Assembly: GCA_009692205.1 (NCBI GenBank)
Contig: SHZR01000015.1
Span: 1 to 64,000 of the forward strand
Reading direction: 5' to 3'
From: Gemmatimonadota bacterium
GTDB lineage: Bacteria; Gemmatimonadota; Gemmatimonadetes; Longimicrobiales; Gaopeijiaceae
Length of the DNA: 64,000 nucleotides
Below the pieces are notes generated by a model. The model saw nothing but the letters and a program-made list of their open reading frames with translations, was not told where the DNA came from and made no database searches. The position numbers and the translations under genes are program-made. This document shows, piece by piece, positions 47,166 through 56,026 of the stretch; within the stretch, counting starts at the first letter, position 1; every line of letters starts with the position of its first letter.

Positions 47166-49073
47166 TCATTTGTTTACGGCGACCGATGCCTGGGCCGAAT
47201 CCGCATGGAGCAGCGACGGAAGTCCGAATTCGGCCACTCTGACCGCATCGAGGGTCTGCCGTGAGAGCGCGCTCGACCTGCTCGCCCAAGCGGAGTCGAG
47301 CGCGGCGTACGCGCCGACCGAGTCGCCGGCTTCGCGGCGCTCGTACGCGAGGTACATCCACTGGGGCCAGAAGGACGCCTGCGCCATCTCCTCGGCTCGT
47401 CCGCGGGCCTGCCTCGCCTCGCCCCATCGCCCCTGCGCGGCAAGCGCCCACGCCAGCACGTAGTGCCGAGTGGGATCTCGGTCATAGACGGCGAGCGACA
47501 CGCGCGCGAAGCGCTCCGCGCCAACGGCATCTCCGTGCTGCGCACGGAGCCAGGACAGGATGCTTGGCGCGAGCGCGAAACGGGGCTGTGCCTGCCACGC
47601 AGACATGAGAAGGTTCTCCGCGGCTTGATACCGCTCGACCTCCATGAGCCGGTTGGCGACCTCGGTCACGAGCGCGTAGTGCCCGCCCAGGATATTGATC
47701 GCGGCACGGTAGGCGAAGAGCGCTTGGCTCGTGTTGCCGGCCTTCAGGAATTCGTCCCCCAGGATCCACTGCGATCGCCCGGAATGGGGCGCGTCCCGGA
47801 GCAGGGCGTTGAAAAACGTCTGATTGTCCTTCCAGTCCGGGGTGCGCGTCCATGTTCGAACGACCGAGAGGGAAAGCGCGAGGAACAGGAGGATCCAGGC
47901 TCCGCGGGGGCGCTCGCGCGAGAGCCTCACCACGAGCCACCCCGTCGCGGCCGCCAGCCCGACCGACGGCAAATAGAGCGTTCTCTCGGCGAGTACCACG
48001 CCGGAGAGGAACAGCGTGTTCGAGATCGGCGAGATCGCGATGACGAACCAGACTACGCCGAGCGCAGCGGCCCGCGAGCTGCTCGAGCCCGGCGACAGCT
48101 CCGGCCGCCGCCACGCGATCCACGCGGTGGCGAGGACCACGATCGCCATCACGGCACCCACGAGGTTGTCGACGCGCCAGGCCAGCGAAATCGGAATGAC
48201 GTTCGGTGAGTAGTCCGAGTAGAGGTCCAGCGGGAAGACCCAGAGTCGCACGTAATGCGTCCAGACCTCGCCGAGGGTCCAGATGCGCGGAATCTCGGCG
48301 AGCAGGTCGGCGCCGAGCGGTGCGAACGGATTCGCGATGCTGCCCAGAATCGTGTAGCGACCCATGAGCAGCGCCGCGGCGACGACCGACATGACCAAGT
48401 AGAGGCGCCAGCGCTCGCCGATGTACCGCGCGACATCGCCGAACGCGATCCGCTGGCGAGCCGCGTCGAGCAGGAAGATCAGACCCGGCAGCACCACGCC
48501 GCTCTCCTTCGCTCCGAACGCGACCGCGTAGAGCGCTCCGATCAGCAGCGCGAGCCCCCATCCCGACCGCGCCGGACCCCGCACGTGCACGAGGCACGCG
48601 AGCAGGATCGCCACGGCGGACAGGATCTCGCCCATCCCGATGACGTTGGAGACCGCCTCCACGTGCACCGGATGGATCGCGAAGACGAGGCCCGCCACGA
48701 GCGAGGCCGAGAGCGGCATCAGCGCAGCGCAGAGCAGGAGCACCAGGACGGACGCCGCCGCGTGGCCGAGGACGTTCGCGACGTGGAAGGCGATGGGCGA
48801 GCCGCCTCCGACCGCGTAGAGGAGGCCGAGCGTGCTGGTGGTCGCCGGCCGCCATAGGCCGAGCTCCCTACCGAAGTCGGTCGGCCAATACGGCGTGACG
48901 AGCGCACCGGGCAACGTCCCGAGGCTGTGGATCGCCTGGTTGTCGACCACGATGTGCACGTCGTCGTACGCGAATCCGTTCCGGAGCGAGTTCGCGTAGA
49001 CCAGCACAGCCAGGAGCCCGACGACGACGGCCGCGGTGCGGACGTCGCGTAAGGGCCATCCCAGCCGCGTCAC
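47166..49073 (-). CDS. GT-C type membrane glycosyltransferase with C-terminal TPR region (TMTC-like)
   Basis: This 635-aa protein from a GTG overlapping the GT2 stop (GTGA) has 10 or more hydrophobic helices in its first 430 residues. It includes the first-loop acidic motif GFAYDDVHIV (Asp37/38) of polyprenyl-phosphate-sugar dependent transferases, HPVHVEAVSNVIGMGEILSA and YPLVYSLAR-like later loops (for example VVLAERTLYLPSVG). The C-terminal 200 residues form TPR-like helix pairs (SQALFAYRAAINILGGHYAL, ALAAQGRWGEARQARGRAEE). The arrangement equals TMTC-type protein O-mannosyltransferases. With the adjacent GT2 it could glycosylate pilin; that is inferred from location. Confidence 0.82.
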   Translation of the reverse strand: MTRLGWPLRDVRTAAVVVGLLAVLVYANSLRNGFAYDDVHIVVDNQAIHSLGTLPGALVTPYWPTDFGRELGLWRPATTSTLGLLYAVGGGSPIAFHVANVLGHAAASVLVLLLCAALMPLSASLVAGLVFAIHPVHVEAVSNVIGMGEILSAVAILLACLVHVRGPARSGWGLALLIGALYAVAFGAKESGVVLPGLIFLLDAARQRIAFGDVARYIGERWRLYLVMSVVAAALLMGRYTILGSIANPFAPLGADLLAEIPRIWTLGEVWTHYVRLWVFPLDLYSDYSPNVIPISLAWRVDNLVGAVMAIVVLATAWIAWRRPELSPGSSSSRAAALGVVWFVIAISPISNTLFLSGVVLAERTLYLPSVGLAAATGWLVVRLSRERPRGAWILLFLALSLSVVRTWTRTPDWKDNQTFFNALLRDAPHSGRSQWILGDEFLKAGNTSQALFAYRAAINILGGHYALVTEVANRLMEVERYQAAENLLMSAWQAQPRFALAPSILSWLRAQHGDAVGAERFARVSLAVYDRDPTRHYVLAWALAAQGRWGEARQARGRAEEMAQASFWPQWMYLAYERREAGDSVGAYAALDSAWASRSSALSRQTLDAVRVAEFGLPSLLHADSAQASVAVNK

Positions 49074-49891
49074 GGAGTCCGTGGAGCGGTGGCGTCGATC
49101 CGCTCGGGCGTGTCCCAGGACGGGACCGAGGGAGGTGTCCACTTCGGCACGCTCGGCGGCAGCACGTTGTACTTCAAGATGCACCAGAACGCAGAGACGC
49201 CGTCCTTCCACCCAATCTTCTTCCCCTCCGCGTACGAGCGACCGTCGTAGCTGATGGGAAGCTCGTAGATGCGCGCGCCCGCCTGCGCGAGCCGCGCGGT
49301 CAGCTCGGGCTCGATGCCGAACCGATTGGCCGACAACGGCAGCGACTGGAGCAGCTCCCGCCGGACCATCTTGTAGCACGTCTCCATGTCGGTGAGGTTC
49401 ACGTCGGTGAGCATGTTCGACATGAGCGTGAGCACCCGATTGCCGACGGAGTGCCAGAAGAAGAGCACGCGGTGCGGCCCGCCGAGGAAGCGCGAGCCGT
49501 AGACGGCGTCGGCCTTCCCGCTGAGGATCGGCCGGAGCAGCAGGGGGAGCTCGTGCGGGTCGTACTCCATGTCGGCGTCCTGCACGACCACGACGTCGCC
49601 GGTCGCATGCGGGAATCCGGTGCGGAGCGCAGCGCCCTTGCCCGCGTTCTTCTCGTGCATGACCAGACGGTCGATGAGCGTCCCCTCGAGGCCAGGCAGG
49701 ATGTCGCGCGTGCCGTCCGTGGAGCCGTCGTCCACGACGATCACCTCGAGCTGGAGCGGCACCTCTCGAACGCGGCGCAGGAGCGCCTCGACAGTTCCGA
49801 CCTCGTTGTAGACCGGAATGACGACGGTGAGGCGCACCCGAGCCCACGGGAGCTCTTCGGTGGGCGGCGCGGCGGGAAGGGGGCTGCGCAT
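49070..49891 (-). CDS. Dpm1-like family 2 glycosyltransferase
   Basis: This 273-aa enzyme probably charges polyprenyl phosphate with a sugar from a nucleotide sugar. The GT-A fold has VVIPVYNEVGTVEALLRRV (22-40), IVVDDGSTDGTRDILPG with Asp54/55, EKNAGKGAALRTGF and QDADMEYDP (104-112, DxD). NLTDMETCYKMVRRELLQ and RFGIEPELTARLA follow, which are typical of the DPM1/ArnC-like family. There are no C-terminal membrane helices. The C-terminus repeats a short unit: PPSVPKWTPPSVPSW. It overlaps the membrane transferase gene by 4 bp and starts 8 bp after pilR. Confidence 0.88.
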   Translation of the reverse strand: MRSPLPAAPPTEELPWARVRLTVVIPVYNEVGTVEALLRRVREVPLQLEVIVVDDGSTDGTRDILPGLEGTLIDRLVMHEKNAGKGAALRTGFPHATGDVVVVQDADMEYDPHELPLLLRPILSGKADAVYGSRFLGGPHRVLFFWHSVGNRVLTLMSNMLTDVNLTDMETCYKMVRRELLQSLPLSANRFGIEPELTARLAQAGARIYELPISYDGRSYAEGKKIGWKDGVSAFWCILKYNVLPPSVPKWTPPSVPSWDTPERIDATAPRTP

Positions 49892-49898
49892 TTACTCG

Positions 49899-51257
49899 TT
49901 ACTCCGGGATGCTGTAACGGTTGAGCTTGCGATAGAGCGTCGAGGGATCGATGCCCAGCACCTCGGCCGCGCGCGTCTTGTTGCCGCCCTCGGCCTGGAG
50001 AACCCACTGGATGTAGGCGCGCTCCACGACTTCCATGGTCGGGTTCTGCGCCGTCTCCTCCGTCGCGAGCCGCGGCCGGGGCGCCTCACGCACGCGCTCG
50101 GGGAGCGCCTGCGGCCCGATGGTATCACCCGTGGCCAGGACCGCGGCGCGCTCGAGCGCGTTCTCCAGCTCGCGCACGTTCCCGGGCCAGTCGTAGCGGG
50201 TGAGGACCTCGAGCGTCTCCGGGGCCAGAACGGGCACGCGAGCCACGCCGCGAGCCGTCGCGAGCTTGTGGAGGAAGTAGTTCGCCAGCACCGGAACGTC
50301 TTCACGCCGCTCGCGCAGAGGAGGTAGGTGCAGCTGGATCACGTTGAGGCGGTAGTAGAGATCGCTGCGGAAGGCGCCGCGTGAGATCTCTTCCTCCAGG
50401 TCGCGGTTCGTCGCCGCGATGATGCGCACGTCCACCGACACGGCCTTCGTCGCGCCGACCGGGATGACTTCCCGCTCCTGCACCGCGCGCAGGAGCTTCA
50501 CCTGCGTCGATGGGCTCATCTCGCCGATCTCGTCGAGGAAGAACGTCCCACCGGCGGCCGCGACGAGGAGCCCGTCCTTGTCCCTCACCGCCCCGGTGAA
50601 GGAGCCCTTCACGTGGCCGAAGAGCTCGCTGTCGAGCAGACTGTCGGGGAGCGCGCCGCAGTTGATCGACAGGAACGCTCGCTCCGACCGATCCGACAGC
50701 TCGTGGATGTAGCGCGCGACCAACTCCTTGCCGGTGCCGCTCTCTCCCGAGATGAGCACCGTCGAGCCCGTCGCCGCCACGGTCTCGACGAGCGCCAAGA
50801 CCTCCACGAAGCGCGGCGCGGCGCCCACTGGCCTGCGTGCGTCCACCTGGCCGCGCCGGCGGATCTCCTTTCTGAGCTGCCGGTTCTCGACTTTGAGCTG
50901 GCGGGCTTCTGCGGCGCGCCGACAGATGGCGAGCAGTTCGTCGTTGGCGAACGGCTTCTGGAGGTAGTAGTACGCGCCCTCGTTCACCGCCCGCACCGCC
51001 GTCTGGAGCGAGGCCTGCGCGGTCATCAGGATCACCGGCATCTCGGGATCGATCTGGCGCGCCGCGGACAGCACGTCGAGGCCGCCCGCGCCCGGCATGC
51101 GGACATCGGTCAGCACGAGATCAGGCTTCTCGTCTTCCAACGCCGCGAGCGCCTTCGGGCCCGAGTCGGCCACCGTGACCTCGTATCCCTCGCCGCGGAA
51201 GAGGATCTGGAGCGTCTCGAGGATGGCCTGCTCATCGTCGACCAAGAGGATCTTCAT
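49899..51257 (-). CDS. pilR: PilR-type NtrC-family response regulator
   Basis: This 452-aa regulator starts MKILLVDDEQAILETLQILF. The receiver domain has Asp7/8, the phospho-acceptor Asp51 (LVLTDVRMPGAGGL) and Lys101 (YLQKPF), so it should be phosphorylated. The AAA+ domain carries ISGESGTGKELVARYIHELS, GHVKGSFTGAVRDKDG (sigma-54 contact loop) and GGTFFLDEIGEMSP. The C-terminal Fis-type HTH is NKTRAAEVLGIDPSTLYRKL. Its ATG overlaps the sensor kinase stop (ATGA). The pilA promoter in this cluster is of the matching class. Confidence 0.9.
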   Translation of the reverse strand: MKILLVDDEQAILETLQILFRGEGYEVTVADSGPKALAALEDEKPDLVLTDVRMPGAGGLDVLSAARQIDPEMPVILMTAQASLQTAVRAVNEGAYYYLQKPFANDELLAICRRAAEARQLKVENRQLRKEIRRRGQVDARRPVGAAPRFVEVLALVETVAATGSTVLISGESGTGKELVARYIHELSDRSERAFLSINCGALPDSLLDSELFGHVKGSFTGAVRDKDGLLVAAAGGTFFLDEIGEMSPSTQVKLLRAVQEREVIPVGATKAVSVDVRIIAATNRDLEEEISRGAFRSDLYYRLNVIQLHLPPLRERREDVPVLANYFLHKLATARGVARVPVLAPETLEVLTRYDWPGNVRELENALERAAVLATGDTIGPQALPERVREAPRPRLATEETAQNPTMEVVERAYIQWVLQAEGGNKTRAAEVLGIDPSTLYRKLNRYSIPE

Positions 51258-52942
51258 GTCCCCACCCCCGCGCCGGCCGTCACGCTCTCCGGCGAGCCCG
51301 GCAAGAAGATCACGAACTGAGCGCCTCCATCCGGCCCCTTCTCCACGAACGTCGCGCCTTGATGCGCCTCTACGGCGCGGTGCACGACCGCCAGACCGAG
51401 CCCGCTCCCCTTGGGCTTGGTGGTGAAGAACGGATCGAAGATGCGCCCGCGGACCTCCGGCCGGATGCCCTCGCCACTGTCGGCCACGGTGAGTCGGACC
51501 GGATGGTCGATGTCCGTGCCGCGCGGCCGCGGATGGTCCTTCTCGTCGGCCAGCGAGACGGTCACGCGTCCGCCCGGACCGGCCGACTGCGCGCCGTTCA
51601 GCACCAGATTGAAGAGCGCCCGGTGTAGTAGGTCCGCGTCGCCGACCACGTGGATCGGGCCTGGGTCCAATTGGGAGACGATGTCGACGCCGGCGGCGTC
51701 CGGGTGCTGCTTCGCGACGATCAGACACCCGCGCACGACGGCGTGCAAGTCGATCTCGTCCCGCGCGCTCATCTTCAAGCCGGAAAACTCGAGAAACTCC
51801 GAGAGCAGACGACTCAGTCGGTCCGACTCGGTCAGCACCAGTCGCTCCAGGATCGCGCGGTCACTCGGCGAGACCCGCCCCGCCGAAAGCTGCTCCACGG
51901 CGCTCCGGATCGACGCCAGCGGGTTCTTGATCTCGTGGGCGAGCGACGCGGAGAGCGCTGCCACGGCCTCCAGTCGCTCCGCGCGCACGTTCATCTCTTC
52001 GAGTCGCTCGCTGTCCGTGATGTCCTGGAAGAGCGCGGTCACCGACGGCGGCTCGCCCTCGCCTCGCTCCAGCACCGCGGTACTGACGCCGAGCTGCACG
52101 TTGCCGTGCTTCGTGACGGCCTGTGCCTGCGCGCGCGCGACCGAACGGCGGCTTCGGATGGCGCGCTCGAGAATGCCCCTCATTCCGGGCGCGATCCGTT
52201 CCAGCTCGGAAAGGATCGGTTGGCCGACCCGTCCCTGCATGTCCGCACCAAGCAATTTATCCGCCGCGGGATTGGCGTAAGCGAGCTGCCCCTCCCCGGT
52301 AACCGTGATGACTCCCGTGGACAAGTTGGCCAGGATGTCCCCGGTGTCGAGGCGGAGCTGCTGCAGCTGCGACGCTACGGCACCAAGCGCCTGGCCCGCG
52401 CGCCGTACCCGGTCGCCGACGTAGCCGGTAATGACCGCGACCACCGAGAACAGGCCAATACTGAGGGCGACATCGCGGGTGAACGACCCCTGATGCCCCC
52501 AGGCCAGATCCGCGAAGTAGAGGACGCTCGCCAGCGCTCCGATCAGTACGCCGCCCGGGAGGGGCAGGAGAAGCGCGCCCGCGCTGATGACGAGGATGTA
52601 CACCGACGCGAACCCGCTCGCCGGCCCCCCCGTCACGTGCACGATGCCCGTCACCAGGAAGGCGTCCAGGATGACTTGGGCATAGGTGAAGTTCCGGCTC
52701 GGCTCCCGCGCCAGCACGTGCGTGCGCCAGAAGGAAGGAGCGGTGACGGAGACGGCGACCAGGAACATCACGACCACGATCTGCGTGTCTTGGCTGCGCG
52801 CCTCGGACCAAACGGAGAGCGCGCCTAGGAGGATCCCCGTGATGAGCGTAAGCCGCCCAACGTAGAGCCAGCGCAGGAGGTTCCGGCCTAGGGGTAGCTC
52901 CGGGGACGGGGCGGATGGTCCCGCGTGGATCAGCTCGGCCAC
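51254..52942 (-). CDS. pilS: PilS-type sensor histidine kinase
   Basis: This 562-aa kinase has a membrane domain of about six helices in the first 185 residues (LLRWLYVGRLTLITGILLGA and following), as in PilS. A PAS domain runs about 205-315 (ILANLSTGVITVTGEGQLAY). The dimerisation domain carries the phospho-acceptor His336 (ASLAHEIKNPLASIRSAVEQ). The HATPase domain holds RALFNLVLNGAQSAGPGG, VADSGEGI, and FFTTKPKGSGLGLAVV. It is the first gene of the pil transcription unit and 126 bp downstream of the LysM gene. Confidence 0.9.
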   Translation of the reverse strand: MAELIHAGPSAPSPELPLGRNLLRWLYVGRLTLITGILLGALSVWSEARSQDTQIVVVMFLVAVSVTAPSFWRTHVLAREPSRNFTYAQVILDAFLVTGIVHVTGGPASGFASVYILVISAGALLLPLPGGVLIGALASVLYFADLAWGHQGSFTRDVALSIGLFSVVAVITGYVGDRVRRAGQALGAVASQLQQLRLDTGDILANLSTGVITVTGEGQLAYANPAADKLLGADMQGRVGQPILSELERIAPGMRGILERAIRSRRSVARAQAQAVTKHGNVQLGVSTAVLERGEGEPPSVTALFQDITDSERLEEMNVRAERLEAVAALSASLAHEIKNPLASIRSAVEQLSAGRVSPSDRAILERLVLTESDRLSRLLSEFLEFSGLKMSARDEIDLHAVVRGCLIVAKQHPDAAGVDIVSQLDPGPIHVVGDADLLHRALFNLVLNGAQSAGPGGRVTVSLADEKDHPRPRGTDIDHPVRLTVADSGEGIRPEVRGRIFDPFFTTKPKGSGLGLAVVHRAVEAHQGATFVEKGPDGGAQFVIFLPGSPESVTAGAGVGT

Positions 52943-53068
52943 GGTCCTCCCTGGAGGCGGCGGACGGTCACTCCACCCTTACGCCTTCGTTTTCGCAAGA
53001 TGCGAAGACCCCGTTCTGGTAGACTGCAAGGCAGGGCGCCGGGCGAGCGCGCCCAAGCGCCTCGGTGC

Positions 53069-53890
53069 TCAGTCCTCGAGCGGGACGTCCAGGACCTGCC
53101 CGACGTAGATGCGGCTGCCGGCCAGCTGATTGGCCGTGCGTAACTCCTCGACGGTGGTGCCGTGGGTCCGCGCGATGGTCCAGAGGGAGTCACCGCGGCG
53201 CACCCGATACTCCAGCCGCTCCTCGTCCTCGGCCGTCACGGCCGGCTGCGCGATCGCTACCGCGTGTTGCACGGGGGCCGCCTCACGCGACTGCCGCGTT
53301 TCGACCAAGGCCGCGTACTGCCGCGGGAAGACCGCGACGTGGTAGTGCACGGGGAACCGCTCGAGGGTCGCGTCGATGACGCCGGCGCGCTCCAGGTCGA
53401 GCAGAACGCCCTCGAGCCACGCCCGGCAGCGTCCGCCGTTGGGCCTCCGGAGATCGAGCGCCATGCCCGCGGGATGCACCGATTTATCCGATGCGTTCGC
53501 CGGCTGGCTGGACGTCGGACGCGTGAGGCTGGTGACGACGAGCTGTTGTCCGCACGCGGCTCGGTACTGCGAGCCGAGGCGGCGCACGAAGAGCTCGACC
53601 TCCGGCCGCGCGTAGGGAAACGAGACTCCCTTCAGCAGGAAGTCGGAAGTCGGCTGGATGCGGACGAGCCACCCCTGGGATGCGAAGAAGCGGATGCGCT
53701 CGCCGTCTCTCAGGAACGTGTAGTCGTGATCGCGCGCGATGCGGTTTTGCCGGTCGACCGAGGCCATGGAGCCCCGGAGGGTCTGGGCAGCCGAGCGGGC
53801 GGGGACGCCGAGGGCGAACGCGACGGCGAGCGACACGCCCACGAGGAGCGTTCGCTGCTGGGAAAAACGCGGCTGGCTGTGCGCGAACAT
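53069..53890 (-). CDS. DUF5715-like secreted protein with C-terminal LysM domain
   Basis: The 273-aa frame from the ATG at 53890 starts with a signal peptide (TLLVGVSLAVAFALGVPARS). Residues about 40-190 resemble the DUF5715 / M15-like fold: YRAACGQQLVVTSLTRPTSS, NASDKSVHPAGMALDLRRP (a His-Asp pair as in peptidoglycan D,D-peptidases) and RFPVHYHVAVFP. A LysM domain covers about 225-272 (EYRVRRGDSLWTIARTHGTT), which binds peptidoglycan. A TTG at 53923 would extend the start by 11 residues. Likely periplasmic; an amidase or peptidase function is not proven. Confidence 0.85.
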   Translation of the reverse strand: MFAHSQPRFSQQRTLLVGVSLAVAFALGVPARSAAQTLRGSMASVDRQNRIARDHDYTFLRDGERIRFFASQGWLVRIQPTSDFLLKGVSFPYARPEVELFVRRLGSQYRAACGQQLVVTSLTRPTSSQPANASDKSVHPAGMALDLRRPNGGRCRAWLEGVLLDLERAGVIDATLERFPVHYHVAVFPRQYAALVETRQSREAAPVQHAVAIAQPAVTAEDEERLEYRVRRGDSLWTIARTHGTTVEELRTANQLAGSRIYVGQVLDVPLED

Positions 53891-53943
53891 CGAGTCGGCT
53901 TCGTGTCCTTCCGGTGGCCCCAAAATCCTTACGCCACATTAGT

Positions 53944-53955
53944 AAACATATGTTT
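53944..53955. promoter_or_regulatory. AAACATATGTTT palindrome upstream of the LysM gene
   Basis: This is a perfect 12-bp palindrome in an AT-rich patch, 54 bp upstream of the LysM-gene start and just beyond the sod stop. Position and symmetry suggest a binding site for a dimeric regulator. A related ACATATGTTCGT sequence is found at the ArsR-methyltransferase gene. Confidence 0.35.
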
Positions 53956-53987
53956 CGTGGCGCACAAGAAGCACGTTTCAGGGCAGG

Positions 53988-54602
53988 TCAGCCGGCCTGG
54001 CTGAATCTCCGGGCCACGGCGTCCCAGTTGACCACGTTCCACCACGCCGCCAGGTAGTCCGGGCGCCGGTTTTGGTACTTCAGGTAGTACGCGTGCTCCC
54101 ACACGTCGACGCCCAGGATCGGGTTCTTGCCCTGCATCACGGGCGTGTCCTGGTTGGGCGTCGCGACGATGGAGAGCTTGCCCTTGTCGGCACACAGCCA
54201 GCCCCACCCCGAGCCGAACTGCCCCTGGGCCGCGGCCTGGAGCTTCGTCTTGAAGTCGTCGACGGAGCCAAACTCGGCGGTAATGGCCGCCGCTAGTGCG
54301 CCGGACGGAGCCTTCGCGCCGCCGGGCGTCATGATATCCCAGAAGAGCGCGTGGTTCGCGTAGCCGCCGCCGTTGTTGCGCACCGCGCCGCGAATCGCCT
54401 CGGGTAGCGCGTTCAGGTCCGCGATGAGCTGCTCGACCGACTTCTTCTGCAAGTCGGGATGGCTCTCGAGGGCCTTGTTCAGGTTGGTCGTGTAGGCCGC
54501 GTGATGCTTGCTGTGATGGATCTCCATCGTGCGCGCGTCGATGTGCGGCTCGAGAGCGTCGTAGGCATAACCGAGCTCGGGAAGGGCGAACGGATAGGGC
54601 AT
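53988..54602 (-). CDS. Superoxide dismutase (Fe/Mn type)
   Basis: The enzyme dismutates superoxide in the cytoplasm. The 204-aa protein starts [20 protein letters not shown]. Metal ligands are visible: His in [20 protein letters not shown] (27-28), His in [18 protein letters not shown] (about 83), and Asp/His in [20 protein letters not shown] (about 167-171). The WGWL and GGAKAPSG segments fit both Fe and Mn versions; the metal cannot be decided here. No signal peptide is present. Confidence 0.96.
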   Translation of the reverse strand: MPYPFALPELGYAYDALEPHIDARTMEIHHSKHHAAYTTNLNKALESHPDLQKKSVEQLIADLNALPEAIRGAVRNNGGGYANHALFWDIMTPGGAKAPSGALAAAITAEFGSVDDFKTKLQAAAQGQFGSGWGWLCADKGKLSIVATPNQDTPVMQGKNPILGVDVWEHAYYLKYQNRRPDYLAAWWNVVNWDAVARRFSQAG

Positions 54603-54763
54603 GGAAGGTCACTCCGGAGGCTGGGCCGCGAGCGAGCGCTCGCGGATGGTCGCCCCGCCGTGGTCCCGGACCCCGGTGGGTCCGCTAGCTTGGAGGCGGC
54701 GGGGCTTCGCGGAGATTGTAACCCGGCGGCGTCACCGCCAGCAAACCCCCTCGAGCACGCTCG

Positions 54764-56002
54764 ATGCCAGGTGAGGCCGTGGCCGATCAGCCGGCAGCGC
54801 GACAGAGGGAGAGAAGGATTCTCCTGGTCGACTGCGACGCGTTCTTCGTGCAGGTCGCTCGGCTCCATGACCCCGAGGGCGCGGGACGCGCCCGTCTGCT
54901 CATCGTCGGCGGCTCTCCGACCGATCGGGGAGTCGTCACGTCCGCCTCCTACGAGTGTCGCGCATTCGGCGTACGCTCGGCGATGCCCACGGCTCAGGCG
55001 CTCCGGCTCTGCCCCGACGCCATGGTCGTCGGCGTGCCCCGCGGCGCCGTGATGGAGAAGAGCCGCGAGGTGCGGGCCGTGCTCGAGCACCTCGCTCCCG
55101 TGGTGCAGGCCGCGTCGGTCGACGAGTTCTACTTGGACCTGACGGGAACCGAACGGCTCTTCGCGGCTGAGACGCTCGAAGCCACCGCGCGGCGCATTCG
55201 CGACGGCGTGCTCGCACGCACGTGTGTGGAGGTGTCCATCGGCGGCGGCACGGGACGTGTCATCGCGAAGCTCGCGACCGCCAAGGCCAAGCCGGCCGGC
55301 GTGTACATCGTGGCGCCTGGGCAGGAGCGTGACTTCCTCGATCAACTCGAGCTGGCCGATCTCCCTGGCGTCGGCCCGGCGCTCGCAGATGTGCTCCGCG
55401 CCCGCGGGCTCGTGCGCGTGCGGGACGCCGTGGCTGTCCAGCGCGAGTGGCTCGAGCGCTGGCTCGGCAAGCGCCGCGGCGCATGGCTCTGGCGGCGGGT
55501 CCACGGCCTGGACGACAGCGAGGTCGAGCCGCGCGAGCGCCGCAGGTCGCTTTCAGCGGAGCGCACGTTCTTCGAAGACCTCGGACGCGACGAGGATCTG
55601 GAGCGTCGCCTGATGGAGATCGCGGCCACGGTGGCGTCCGGGCTTCGCAAGGAAGGCCTCTGCGCCCAGACCATCACGGTGAAGCTCCGCGACTACGACT
55701 TCCGCACACGGTCGCGGAGCCGCACGCTGCCCGAGCCGGTCGAGTCGGACGCCGCGATCCTGGATGTCGCGCGTACGCTCCTGCGCGAGCTCCGGGCGCA
55801 GCGGCATGTCGCCGCGAGGCTGCTCGGCGTCGGGCTCTCCGGGCTCGCGGAAGGATCTGGCACGCGGCAGCTCGGACTGTTCGCGGACCCGGTCGCCGGC
55901 GAGAGCGAGCGCGACCGCACGCTCTCGCGCACGGTCGACCAGCTACGCAAAAGATTCGGCCGGGACGCAGTGCGTCCCGGCCGATTACTCGACGACGAGT
56001 GA
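54764..56002 (+). CDS. dinB: DNA polymerase IV (Y family)
   Basis: This translesion polymerase has 412 aa. The palm/finger signature ILLVDCDAFFVQVARLHDPE (about 18-37) holds the first metal Asp; the second catalytic site is ASVDEFYLDLTGTERLFAAE (about 117-136). A helix-hairpin-helix thumb is QLELADLPGVGPALADVL. The C-terminal little finger ends RTRSRSRTLPEP. No beta-clamp motif of the QLxLF type is obvious, but GTRQLGLFADP near 362 is close to it. A perfect inverted repeat lies in its last codons. Confidence 0.92.
   Translation: MPGEAVADQPAARQRERRILLVDCDAFFVQVARLHDPEGAGRARLLIVGGSPTDRGVVTSASYECRAFGVRSAMPTAQALRLCPDAMVVGVPRGAVMEKSREVRAVLEHLAPVVQAASVDEFYLDLTGTERLFAAETLEATARRIRDGVLARTCVEVSIGGGTGRVIAKLATAKAKPAGVYIVAPGQERDFLDQLELADLPGVGPALADVLRARGLVRVRDAVAVQREWLERWLGKRRGAWLWRRVHGLDDSEVEPRERRRSLSAERTFFEDLGRDEDLERRLMEIAATVASGLRKEGLCAQTITVKLRDYDFRTRSRSRTLPEPVESDAAILDVARTLLRELRAQRHVAARLLGVGLSGLAEGSGTRQLGLFADPVAGESERDRTLSRTVDQLRKRFGRDAVRPGRLLDDE
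55956..55984. terminator. 29-bp palindrome in the 3' end of dinB
   Basis: TCGGCCGGGACGCA and TGCGTCCCGGCCGA are exact inverted copies separated by one base. The structure ends 16 bases before the dinB stop and 43 bases before the convergent desaturase stop. As RNA it would form a very stable hairpin in either direction, so a bidirectional terminator embedded in coding sequence is likely. No T-run is present. Confidence 0.5.
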
Positions 56003-56026
56003 CCTTAGGCTAACTGCGCGAGCGGA

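Noticed and set aside
50600-50640. GSFTGA instead of GAFTGA in PilR as a sign of lost sigma-54 contact
   Set aside because: Ser at the second position occurs in functional activators, and the Thr-Gly-Ala core is intact; the other activator in the window has the same variant.
52992-53006. Short hairpin TTCGCA-AGA-TGCGAA between the LysM gene and pilS
   Set aside because: Only six base pairs and no T-run in the transcribed direction, so it is too weak to call as a terminator.
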